Assembly (NCBI GenBank): GCA_902789735.1
Contig: CADAOZ010000004.1
Location: 62,001-126,000, forward strand
Origin: an uncultured Lachnospiraceae bacterium
Lineage (GTDB): Bacteria > Bacillota > Clostridia > Lachnospirales > Lachnospiraceae
Direction: 5' to 3'
DNA: 64,000 nt
Shown in pieces: positions 36,001-44,252 of the stretch. The position numbers and the translations under genes were made by a program. The notes below the pieces were generated by a model. It made no database searches. It saw nothing but the letters and a program-made list of their open reading frames with translations, and was not told the DNA's origin. Position 1 is the stretch's first letter, and every line of letters begins with the position of its first letter.

Positions 36001-36093
36001 GCGGCAGACGAACAGCCTGTTTTGTTCTTTTTGTCTGCCGCCTCCGGCAGTACACGGCAGACGCACAGCCTGTTTTGGTACTTTTGTCTGCCG
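36001..36093 (+). repeat. Two tandem hairpin repeats upstream of the TIR gene
   Basis: Two copies with a 53-bp period. Each begins with (G/A)CGGCAGAC and ends with GTCTGCCG, so each folds into a hairpin (36001-36009 with 36033-36041; 36055-36062 with 36086-36093). The loops share ACAGCCTGTTTTG and T-rich tails. The stretch lies 194-286 bp before the TIR start. It may be a pair of terminators with long loops, a small RNA or a leftover of a mobile repeat. No open frame here is convincing. Confidence 0.6.
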
Positions 36094-36222
36094 CTCCCTG
36101 TTCGCACTTTACAATTGATGCTAAAATATGTTTTGCAGTATCATGCTAAAATGTTGATGTAATTCACTGACTGGCTTGCGTTAGCCTGCTCACTGCATAT
36201 ATTGGATTACACCTCTCATTCT

Positions 36223-36236
36223 TATAATCTTATAAT
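36223..36236 (+). promoter_or_regulatory. Double TATAAT of the TIR gene
   Basis: Two TATAAT boxes at 36223-36228 and 36231-36236 lie 51-64 bp upstream of the TIR start. -35 elements are weak. Confidence 0.45.
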
Positions 36237-36286
36237 GAAAGAAATATATCCTTATATATGCGGCTTCCTGAGAAGGAGAAGTTAAT

Positions 36287-39200
36287 TTGAATACAACAAC
36301 TTCCGATACCCCGACCAATACATATAAAAATACATATAAATATGAAGCCTTCATATCCTACCGCCATACGCCGAAGGATACACAGGCCGCTGTATTTACC
36401 CAGCGGCATCTGGAGCATTACCGGATTCCCAAAGACATTCAGGAGAAGACCGGTATCAAAAAATTCAAAAAGCTCTTCCGGGATACCACGGAGCTGGCCG
36501 GCAGCAACGACCTGACTTCGGAAATCCAGGAAGCTCTGGCCGAATCCCGGTTTCTGATCGTCATATGCTCTCCGAAGATGAAGGAATCTGTCTGGGTCCA
36601 GCGGGAAATCAATCTCTTTCTGAAGACCCATTCCTATAATGACATCCTGACGGTAATCACAGAGGGCGAACCTTTTGATGTCTTACCGGACGTATTAAAA
36701 AAAGGCACCAGGGAAATCACAGATGAGAACGGCCGGATCATTAAGACGATCATCGAAACGGAACCTCTGTCCGCCGATTACCGCAAAGGCAGGTGGATCT
36801 ATTTTTCTGAAGAGCTGCCCCGGATCGCGGCCCGCTTCCTGAACTGCTCCTACGACGACCTGGTCAGGAGGGAAAGGGCTTACCGCAGGCGGCGGAATAT
36901 AGCAGCAGCTTCCTCAGTTTCTCTGGCCGCCATCATCATTATCTCTTATCTGCTCTGGTCCAACCATCAGATCCTGACGGCCCACCGGGAAAGCCTGCGT
37001 CAAAATACGCTGAATACAGCCACTCTGGCAGAGAATCTGCGGTCCCAGGGAAGGGAATCTGAGGCCCTGCGGCTGGTCTGTGAATCAGCAGGTTCCTTAA
37101 GCGAGAAGGAATACCCGCTGGCACCGGAACTCTTCCGTCAGCTGGAAGAGAGTCTGGATGTTTATGACGCGGACTACCGCAATGATTACAGTACACTTGA
37201 CAATATCCGCCTTCTGCAGGCCGACAGCCGGATCCGGGCCGCGGTACAGAGCGCGGACGGCCGGTTCATCTGCGCGGTCGACGCCGACAATACTGTATAC
37301 ATCTGGGACACATCCACAGCTCAGTGTACCTGTTCCTATACGCCGGATGCGGCTGCTGATTTACCACAGCTGGCGCCTGCGGATAACGCCTCTTTCCTGC
37401 TGACGTCGGAAAAAGAGGCCGTCCTGCTGGAGAGCGGCAATGAGGAGCCTGTCTGGAAGCAGTCCTGCTCCTCCACCGTGCTGGGTGCCTCCGCGCGGGC
37501 AGACGGCACCCTTTGTCTGATCTGCAGGAACGGTCTTATGATCCTGGACCGGGACAGCGGACAGATTCTGCAGGAAGTTTCCTATGGGGAAATCAGCAAA
37601 AACTTTCCGGCCAATATTACCCTGCCCGCATCTGAAACAGAGGACATGGCCTATAATAACAACGGTTTTCCGGAAATCATTTCCGTTTCTGCCGGCGGCC
37701 GTTATATAGTGGTCCAATACGCGGTTCCCAATATGAGCACCGCGTTTGCCCTGATCGATACGGAAGAACTGACTTTCACGTATCTGCTGACAGAAGGCGT
37801 CCTCTACAGTGCCGGCTGGACCTACCGGGTCCTGGATGACGGCAGTGTGCTCCGCAGCATCACAGAGCCCGCCGGTGAATCCTTTGAGCTTTACGATTCC
37901 AAAGGGGCCCTGCGCTGGAAAGCTGCACAGGACGCACCCATACCTTCCCTTGCTCCTTCTGCCGGGAACAGCACATATATCGACAACCGAAATGCCATTC
38001 TCAGTCAGGACGGGAAAAATATCGCGGCAGTTTATGACAATATGTTCCTTATCTTTGACGCCGCTGACGGAAAGATTCTGTCTGCAGGCGCCATGCCTTC
38101 CACTGTCCGCGGCCTGGCCCTTTATGGCCCTGAATTCCTTTGCTTTTCAGATCAGTGCCTCGCTGTCATGGGCGGTGGCGATGATTCCGGAAGTTATGCC
38201 GCAGGGCCAACAGATTTTTCCAAAGCTCTGATCCTGTCTGAAAAAGCGGAAGAAGGCACGTCCCTTCTTCTTGGTTATATCAGGGATGATTCCATCCTGC
38301 TCTATGGCTATAAGGAAGCAAACGAGGACATCCGCTATCTCGATGCCGATCCCGATGCCCTGCAGGGGATGACGCTGACGGATTCCTGTATGGCCGGCAG
38401 CCTGCTGCTGAGGATCTGCGAATCCGCCGATAAAGGGGAAGGCATCATGAGCCTGTCAGACATCTCCTCCGATACCGTCTTATGGTCTGTACCGCTGCCG
38501 GGTCCCGGCGCCTCTGTCCTGTCTATGACAGAGAGCGCGGCAGCAGCCGGAACCGGTCAGAAAGACACTAATTCCGCAGTCGATGACGGTTACCTGTATA
38601 TAAGGACCAGGCCTTCCGACGGTCAGGATCTCCTGTACCGGGTCTCCATGGAAACAGGAGAGGCGGAAACGATTGCTTATACAGGGGAAGCGCCGGAAGG
38701 AATCGTTGAACAGACACAGATCCTGGGCATGCAGGATCAAAAAGTCTATTACTGTACCAAAAGGACCATCCAGTTCAAAGCCTATACAGATCTGGGCGTG
38801 TATGATATAGAGACCGGTGACCATGTACGGTATGAAGCTCCCATGGAGAATCCCAATCTGACCTCCGCTTCTCTGCTGGAGAACGGACAGGTCCTTCTGA
38901 TCCTGGACCGGAAAGACAGTAATGGCTCACCCTCCAGCGTTCCGTACCTTTGCAGTCCGGAGACAGACGACTGGCTGGAGATGGATCCTCTGACAGAACA
39001 CTGCAGCGAAGGGGACCGCTTCCGTACCGTTCAGGATCCGAAACGGAATCGGATCTATGTCTATAACACTGCCCACAACCGGGTCTGGATCTACCAGTCC
39101 GGTGATACTGACGGATCTCTGATTGGTACACTGACACGCCCCGGTGATCCCATCGCGCAGATCAGTCTGTATGAGGATTCGATCCTGGCTGTCTGTGACA

Positions 39201-39535
39201 GCGGAGATCTGTACATTTATGGGGCGGATGACCAGCGTATCCTGGATTCCGTGCACCTGCCTTCCTCCGAACCGCTTTCCGCCGACAGTATCATCATCAC
39301 AGCATATGACGACAGTAATATCCTGATCCGGGACAGCAGGTCCGGATATATGGTCAATACCGACTACTGGTCCCTGCGCTCTGTGATTCCCGGCCTGATC
39401 GGATACGATCCTGTCAGCAGCTGTTTCATCACGGAAGCCTGGGAAAGCGGCCCGGCCGCCATTATTCCCGCCTACACAGAAAGCGGCCTGCTCCGCAAAG
39501 CCGGAGCACAGGAACCCCAGAGCGGGGAACCCTGA
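36287..39535 (+). CDS. TIR-TM-beta-propeller membrane protein
   Basis: A 1082-aa protein with an N-terminal TIR domain (residues about 18-190: YEAFISYRHTPKD, then SRFLIVICSPK and VQREINLFL, where Glu107 fits the catalytic Glu of NAD-cleaving TIRs). One membrane helix follows at about 204-224 (AAASSVSLAAIIIISYLLW), and the remaining about 800 residues look like WD40/YVTN beta-propellers (ADNTVYIWD, GAALD-type strands). Propellers face outside, TIR inside. TIR proteins in bacteria make NAD-derived signals or degrade NAD; this one resembles the TIR-WD40 branch often linked to signalling. The start is TTG, with AAGGAG 8 nt upstream. It is monocistronic. NADase activity is an inference. Confidence 0.85.
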   Translation: MNTTTSDTPTNTYKNTYKYEAFISYRHTPKDTQAAVFTQRHLEHYRIPKDIQEKTGIKKFKKLFRDTTELAGSNDLTSEIQEALAESRFLIVICSPKMKESVWVQREINLFLKTHSYNDILTVITEGEPFDVLPDVLKKGTREITDENGRIIKTIIETEPLSADYRKGRWIYFSEELPRIAARFLNCSYDDLVRRERAYRRRRNIAAASSVSLAAIIIISYLLWSNHQILTAHRESLRQNTLNTATLAENLRSQGRESEALRLVCESAGSLSEKEYPLAPELFRQLEESLDVYDADYRNDYSTLDNIRLLQADSRIRAAVQSADGRFICAVDADNTVYIWDTSTAQCTCSYTPDAAADLPQLAPADNASFLLTSEKEAVLLESGNEEPVWKQSCSSTVLGASARADGTLCLICRNGLMILDRDSGQILQEVSYGEISKNFPANITLPASETEDMAYNNNGFPEIISVSAGGRYIVVQYAVPNMSTAFALIDTEELTFTYLLTEGVLYSAGWTYRVLDDGSVLRSITEPAGESFELYDSKGALRWKAAQDAPIPSLAPSAGNSTYIDNRNAILSQDGKNIAAVYDNMFLIFDAADGKILSAGAMPSTVRGLALYGPEFLCFSDQCLAVMGGGDDSGSYAAGPTDFSKALILSEKAEEGTSLLLGYIRDDSILLYGYKEANEDIRYLDADPDALQGMTLTDSCMAGSLLLRICESADKGEGIMSLSDISSDTVLWSVPLPGPGASVLSMTESAAAAGTGQKDTNSAVDDGYLYIRTRPSDGQDLLYRVSMETGEAETIAYTGEAPEGIVEQTQILGMQDQKVYYCTKRTIQFKAYTDLGVYDIETGDHVRYEAPMENPNLTSASLLENGQVLLILDRKDSNGSPSSVPYLCSPETDDWLEMDPLTEHCSEGDRFRTVQDPKRNRIYVYNTAHNRVWIYQSGDTDGSLIGTLTRPGDPIAQISLYEDSILAVCDSGDLYIYGADDQRILDSVHLPSSEPLSADSIIITAYDDSNILIRDSRSGYMVNTDYWSLRSVIPGLIGYDPVSSCFITEAWESGPAAIIPAYTESGLLRKAGAQEPQSGEP

Positions 39536-39604
39536 TTTTCCTTTTCAATATCCGGAGACAGAAACACTACAAACGGCAGATTCATTAATTCCTGCTGAAA
39601 TACG

Positions 39605-39683
39605 CATATCTGGATACTCATATCTGGATACTCATATCCGGATACTCATATCTGGATACTCATAACTGAATACTCATAACTGA
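39605..39683. repeat. 14-bp tandem repeats
   Basis: Five full copies and a partial sixth of CATATCTGGATACT (14 bp), the last two diverged to CATAACTGAATACT. They lie 70 bp after the TIR gene stop. Not CRISPR-like: no spacers. Confidence 0.85.
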
Positions 39684-39736
39684 AAAAAGCAGGCAGTCCA
39701 AAATGAAATGCTTCATCTCTGGACTGCCTGCTCTTT
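39681..39736. terminator. Bidirectional terminator between TIR and paaK genes
   Basis: A 13-bp stem AGCAGGCAGTCCA/TGGACTGCCTGCT (39688-39700 with 39720-39732). On the minus strand it is followed by six T; on the plus strand by CTTTT. It closes the TIR gene and the ior-paaK operon. Confidence 0.85.
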
Positions 39737-39805
39737 TAAATCCACAGTATCCTTACGCTTTGATCTGATATAATCCGCAGCCGGACTATGTCCGCCGCGT
39801 TCTTT

Positions 39806-41041
39806 TTACTCATACCTTTCGTCAATCACGCGTTTTGTCTTCTTCTCGCTTCTGGGCAGGACGCCGATTTCAACGACTTTGACAAGAGGCGTGAAACCGA
39901 TCACGGACTTGACCTTCTGGGCGATCCTGGACGCCAGGTTCTGGAAGTCGACATCTCCGGTGGTCTCCACATAGATACGCATGGTATCTTTGCCTTCCAG
40001 ATGGGAAATACGGATCTGATATTCGCTGGAGACTTCGGGGAAGTAACGGAGCACTTCTTCGATCTGGGCCGGGAATACATTGACGCCCTTGATCTTCATC
40101 ATGTCATCGGTACGGCCCTTAATGACATCGATGCGGGGCCAGCAGCGGCCGCAGGTGCACTTCTCCGGAATGATCCTGGACAGGTCATGGGTCCTGTATC
40201 GGATCAGGGGAGCGCCTTCTTTGACCAGGGTGGTAATGACGATTTCGCCCCACTCGCCGTCCGGCAGAGGCTTTAAGGTCACGGGATCGATGATCTCCAG
40301 ATAGATATAATCATCCCAGTAATGCATGTATTCGCTCTCGCTGCAGTTGATACCGATGCCGGGACCGTAGATTTCTGTCAGTCCGTAGATATCATAGAGC
40401 TCGATGCCCAGGATGTTTTGGATCCGCTCACGCATGGCCTTGCCCCAGCGTTCAGAACCGATCACGCCCTTTTTCAGCATGATCTTATCCTGAATGCCTC
40501 TCTTTTCAATCTCTTCCGCCAGAAGCAGGGCGTAGGAGGATGTAGAGCAGAGAACCGTAGATTTCATGTCCTGCATCATCTGGATCTGCTTGTTGGTATT
40601 GCCGGGGCCCATGGGAATGGCCATGGCGCCAAGCTTCTCACAGCCGTTCTGGAATCCGATGCCGGCGGTCCACAGACCGTAGCCGGGCGTGATATGGATC
40701 CTGTCCTTATTGGTGATGCCCGCCACTTCATAGCAGCGTTTGAACATTTCTCCCCAGTCGTCCACATCTTTGGCGGTATAGGGGATGATGACCGGCAGTC
40801 CGGTCGTACCGGAAGAAGAATGGATCCTGACGATCTCTTCCTCGGGAGCTGTCATCAGTCCCAGGGGATAAGCGTCACGCAGGTCATTCTTTTCAGAAAA
40901 AGGAAGCTTTTCAAACTCTTCCACCGAATTGACGCTAGTAATGTTCTTCTCCTTGAGCTTCTGACCGTAAAAGCTGCCGGCGCTGACCAGGGCTTTGATC
41001 CTGTCATTGACCTGGGCCAGCTGTTTCTCATTGATTCTCAT
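39806..41041 (-). CDS. Phenylacetate-CoA ligase-like enzyme (PaaK family)
   Basis: A 411-aa acyl-CoA synthetase of the adenylate-forming superfamily. AMP motif HSSSGTTGLPV, gate motif YGLTEIYGPGI, RTHDLS, a Cys-rich CTCGRCWPR and the late PRSEKKTKRV Lys are present. I use the ATG at 41041, with AGGAGGG 10 nt upstream. It ends the iorA-iorB-sstT-sdaA operon, and the pairing with indolepyruvate oxidoreductase is common in anaerobes: IorAB makes aryl-acetyl-CoA and PaaK can release or reload it, giving ATP when run in reverse. Whether ADP or AMP forms here is not read from sequence. Confidence 0.9.
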   Translation of the reverse strand: MRINEKQLAQVNDRIKALVSAGSFYGQKLKEKNITSVNSVEEFEKLPFSEKNDLRDAYPLGLMTAPEEEIVRIHSSSGTTGLPVIIPYTAKDVDDWGEMFKRCYEVAGITNKDRIHITPGYGLWTAGIGFQNGCEKLGAMAIPMGPGNTNKQIQMMQDMKSTVLCSTSSYALLLAEEIEKRGIQDKIMLKKGVIGSERWGKAMRERIQNILGIELYDIYGLTEIYGPGIGINCSESEYMHYWDDYIYLEIIDPVTLKPLPDGEWGEIVITTLVKEGAPLIRYRTHDLSRIIPEKCTCGRCWPRIDVIKGRTDDMMKIKGVNVFPAQIEEVLRYFPEVSSEYQIRISHLEGKDTMRIYVETTGDVDFQNLASRIAQKVKSVIGFTPLVKVVEIGVLPRSEKKTKRVIDERYE

Positions 41042-41080
41042 ACTCTGATTTCCCTCCTGCATATAGTAAGGAGCAGATTT

Positions 41081-42298
41081 TTATTTCTGCTGCTTCTTTT
41101 CTTTATGTTCCTTGTAGATCACGGCCAGACCGCCGTGGGCGGTCTCCCTGTACTTTTCATTCAGATCCAGGCCTGTCCGGTACATGGTAGCGACCACGTC
41201 ATCGAAAGAGATCTTTCTGGTGGCGTACAGGAACCTGGACAGGTTGACCGCGCTCAATGCACGCATGGCGGCTACCGCGTTCCGTTCGATACAGGGAATC
41301 TGCACCAGTCCGCCGACCGGATCACAGGTCAGCCCCAGATTGTGCTCCATGGCGATCTCGGCCGCGTATTCAATCTGGTCGATGCTCAGCCCGTAAAGCT
41401 GGGCCACCGCGGCGGCAGCCATGGAACAGGCGCTGCCGATCTCGGCCTGACAGCCGCATTCCGCGCCGGAAATACTGGCGTTGGTCCGGATCACATTGCC
41501 GACCAAGCCGGCCACGGCCAGAGCGTCCAGGATCTCCTCCTCCGGAAATCCCCGGTCCTCCTGCATATAGTAGAGGATGGAAGGCAGGACACCGCAGCTG
41601 CCGCAGGTGGGCGCCGTGACCACCAGATTCTCCGCCGCGTTCTCTTCACTGACCGCGTAGGCGTAGGCCGCGATCACGCGGTTCATTGTAACATCCGCGC
41701 TCTCATTATAACAGCGCTTTTCATAGAGATATTTGGCCTTTCTGCTCAGATTCAGGCCCCCGGGCAGAATCCCTTCTGTCTGCAGGCCCCGTTCCACCGC
41801 GCCGCGCATGGCCTGCCAGATGGTCCGCAGATAATCCCGCAGCTGATATCCCTCCAGGATATAGATCAGCTGGATGATGCTGATCTTCTCCTGATTGCAG
41901 AGCGATACGATTTCGGAGAAGGTGTTCTGGGGATATAATTCCTTATCTTCTTCCGAAGATTCATTTTCTATACGGATGGAACCGCCGCCGATACTGAAGA
42001 TCCTGGTATTCGCGATTTCCTTACCGTCTTTGAAAGCCTTGAAGCGCATGGTATTGGGATGGGGCAGATCTCTGGCCTCCCGGTCAAATAAGATCTTCGC
42101 GCCGGGAAGTCCTTCCAGTATGGCCTTTCCGGTACCGTGCCCTTCGCCTGTAAAGGCCAGGGATCCGTACAGAGTCACCTCATAGGAATCTGCGTCCGGG
42201 TAGCGGCTGCCAAAGATCTGGGCGGCATGATAGGGACCGACCGTATGAGAGCTGGACGGACCGTTACCGATCTTATAAACACTCTTTATGGTCTTCAT
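41081..42298 (-). CDS. L-serine dehydratase, Fe-S dependent, single chain
   Basis: A 405-aa enzyme that deaminates L-serine to pyruvate and ammonia. The beta-type part opens with SVYKIGNGPSSSHTVGPYHA, and the alpha-type part holds the cluster region TAPTCGSCGVLPSIL and ECGCQAEIGSACSMAAA, so both halves are fused in one chain. I use the ATG at 42298, which overlaps the sstT stop (TGATG). This places serine import and serine breakdown in one operon. O2-labile 4Fe-4S centre expected. Confidence 0.93.
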   Translation of the reverse strand: MKTIKSVYKIGNGPSSSHTVGPYHAAQIFGSRYPDADSYEVTLYGSLAFTGEGHGTGKAILEGLPGAKILFDREARDLPHPNTMRFKAFKDGKEIANTRIFSIGGGSIRIENESSEEDKELYPQNTFSEIVSLCNQEKISIIQLIYILEGYQLRDYLRTIWQAMRGAVERGLQTEGILPGGLNLSRKAKYLYEKRCYNESADVTMNRVIAAYAYAVSEENAAENLVVTAPTCGSCGVLPSILYYMQEDRGFPEEEILDALAVAGLVGNVIRTNASISGAECGCQAEIGSACSMAAAAVAQLYGLSIDQIEYAAEIAMEHNLGLTCDPVGGLVQIPCIERNAVAAMRALSAVNLSRFLYATRKISFDDVVATMYRTGLDLNEKYRETAHGGLAVIYKEHKEKKQQK

Positions 42299-43518
42299 CA
42301 GAGAGGCAGCTCCTTTCCTTCCTTCTTCCACTCCAGGAATTCGGCGGTTGCCGTAAAGATAACATCACCGGAGGAATTGAGCGCTGTCTCCAGGGAATCC
42401 TGGATCACGCTGACAATAAAACCGACGCCGACGATCTGCATGGCGATATCATTGGAAATACCGAACAGGGAGCAGGCCAGAGGCACCAGAAGCAGGGACC
42501 CGCCCGCTACGCCGGATGTACCGCAGGCCGAGAAAGTGGAGACCACACTCAGCAGAATGGCCATGGGAAGCGATACCGCCGCACCTGTGGAATTGGCGGC
42601 TGTCAGGGCGAAAGTAGTAATGACCGCTGCCGCGCCGTCCATGTTGATGGTAGAGCCCAGGGGAATCGAAACAGAATACATATCTTCATCCAGGCCCAGT
42701 TCCTTGCAGAGTTCCATATTAACGGGGATATTGGCCGCGGAACTTCTGGTAAAGAAAGCAGTCACGCCGCTCTGACGGATGCACTTGAAGATCAGCGGAT
42801 AAGGATTATGCCGGAGGGTAACGCCGACGATCAGAGGATTGACCACCAGGGCTACGATCAGCATGGTGATTACCAGGACGAGAACCAGTTCTCCGTAAGT
42901 GGTGAAGATTTCCAGACCGCTTGTGGATACAGCCTCAAAAACAAGGCCCAGAATACCGAACGGGGCGCAGTTGATGATCCAGCGGACGACCTTGGAGGTT
43001 CCCTCCGCCAGATCCTCCATATCCTGCCGCAGACCGGGACGGGCAGCCTTAAGCGCGATACCAAAGACCACAGCCCAGAACAGGATACCGATATAGTTGG
43101 CGTTGACCAAAGCATTCACAGGGTTGGCAATGACGCTCATTAGCAGATTCATCACAATTTCTCCCATGCTGCCGGGCGCGGTGTAACCCTCCGCTGCGTC
43201 AATTCCTGTCAGCGTAATGGAGACAGGATGGATGAAGTTGACCAGTACGGCTACAATTGCGGCACAGAGCGTGCTGAACAGATAAAGAAAGATGACCGTA
43301 CTGAACTTTTTCATGTTGCCTCCCCTGGCATTGGCCAGAGAGGAAGAGACCAGTACAAAGACCAGCAAAGGCGCGATCGCTTTCAAAGCGCCTACAAACA
43401 GCTTACCGAGGACCCCAATCCAGGTAAGGCCCGGAACCAGCAGGCCCAGAATGGCGCCGATGACCAGGCCGATGCCGATCCGTATAACAAGACTTAGCGA
43501 GTTCCATTTTTTTATCAT
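42298..43518 (-). CDS. sstT: Serine/threonine:Na+ symporter (SstT, DAACS family)
   Basis: A 406-aa symporter. It opens with the SstT-type IRIGIGLVIGAILGLLVPG and has KAIAPLLVFVLVSSSLA, hairpin loops TRSSAANIPVN and FSACGTSGVAGGSLLLVPLA, as in SstT. Na+-driven uptake of serine and threonine is expected. It lies between iorB and the serine dehydratase, so transport feeds the next enzyme. The first part of the iorB to sstT gap (95 bp) holds no clear promoter. Confidence 0.93.
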   Translation of the reverse strand: MIKKWNSLSLVIRIGIGLVIGAILGLLVPGLTWIGVLGKLFVGALKAIAPLLVFVLVSSSLANARGGNMKKFSTVIFLYLFSTLCAAIVAVLVNFIHPVSITLTGIDAAEGYTAPGSMGEIVMNLLMSVIANPVNALVNANYIGILFWAVVFGIALKAARPGLRQDMEDLAEGTSKVVRWIINCAPFGILGLVFEAVSTSGLEIFTTYGELVLVLVITMLIVALVVNPLIVGVTLRHNPYPLIFKCIRQSGVTAFFTRSSAANIPVNMELCKELGLDEDMYSVSIPLGSTINMDGAAAVITTFALTAANSTGAAVSLPMAILLSVVSTFSACGTSGVAGGSLLLVPLACSLFGISNDIAMQIVGVGFIVSVIQDSLETALNSSGDVIFTATAEFLEWKKEGKELPL

Positions 43519-43613
43519 GTTATTTTTCCCTTTGCTAAAACTTAACAGCTGCTGTTTCCGGAAACAAATCGCCTGAGATCCCAGGCAGCTTCCGAAAACA
43601 TTTCCAAAGCAGA

Positions 43614-44252
43614 TTACTGGCGCGCGAAATCAAACGCTTTCAGGTTCAGTTCCATAAAAGCCGGCTTGATCAGCCTGCCCATGGCCTTTTTGATATCCTC
43701 CTCCGTCAGGCCGATCTGGCCGGTCCGGATGGCAGCGCCCAGCAGGACCATGTTCAGGACCCTGGGACTGCCCAGTTTGTCGATCGCTTCCTGACCGTCC
43801 ACGACCAGGAGTCTGTCAGCCGCCAGATTCTCCCGCAGGTAAGCGATCATTTCACTGCCGTCATAAGAGGATCCTGTCAAAGTAGCTGTGGTAGGTTTGA
43901 CCGGCCTGCAGTTTGTGATCACGGTGCCGCCCGGCTTCAGATAATGCAGCATACGGACCGTCTCACCGGGTTCGAACCCCAGAATCACATCCGCCTGTCC
44001 GCTCCGCAGCAGGGGCGCGTGCATGGAGTTGCCGATCCGGAGGTTACTGAAGACATTGCCGCCTCTCTGTGCCATGCCGATGGTCTCAGCGCTCATGACA
44101 CGCAGGCCTTTTTCCATGGCAGCTGCGGCGATGAGCTTGGACGCCAGGACTGTGCCCTGACCGCCAACGCCGCATAGTACAATATTCCTGTTAACAATAT
44201 TCTTGTTGTCAGTATTCCTGTTATCTATATTTTTCTTAACTGTATTAGTCAT
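43614..44252 (-). CDS. iorB: Indolepyruvate:ferredoxin oxidoreductase beta subunit
   Basis: A 212-aa beta (gamma-domain) subunit. The core GVGGQGTVLASKLIA, GMAQRGGNVFSNLRI and ILGFEPGETVR is present. I use the ATG at 44252, which overlaps the iorA stop by 8 nt. The N-terminus is odd: about 20 residues rich in Asn (NIDNRNTDNKNIVNRNIV) precede the usual first strand and come from four tandem 15-bp DNA units (44181-44240). IorB works only with IorA in a complex. Confidence 0.9.
   Translation of the reverse strand: MTNTVKKNIDNRNTDNKNIVNRNIVLCGVGGQGTVLASKLIAAAAMEKGLRVMSAETIGMAQRGGNVFSNLRIGNSMHAPLLRSGQADVILGFEPGETVRMLHYLKPGGTVITNCRPVKPTTATLTGSSYDGSEMIAYLRENLAADRLLVVDGQEAIDKLGSPRVLNMVLLGAAIRTGQIGLTEEDIKKAMGRLIKPAFMELNLKAFDFARQ
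44181..44240 (-). repeat. 15-bp coding repeats at the iorB N-terminus
   Basis: Four imperfect copies of a 15-bp unit (plus strand reading AATATTCCTGTTAAC), in frame, giving an Asn-rich leader of 20 residues. Copy changes would keep the frame. Confidence 0.75.

Noticed and set aside
35952-36162. Small open frames over the hairpin repeats
   Set aside because: Their coding text mirrors the DNA repeats, two frames are open at once, and no ribosome site is present; treated as non-coding hairpins.
39605-39683. CRISPR array
   Set aside because: 14-bp units are head to tail with no spacers.
40322-41938. Plus-strand open frame (538 codons)
   Set aside because: Lies opposite paaK and sdaA, which have clear family motifs; the frame shows only low-complexity His/Gln/Asp-rich text.
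43519-43613. Riboswitch or promoter in the iorB-sstT gap
   Set aside because: Short imperfect hairpins only; no known riboswitch pattern and no good promoter boxes.
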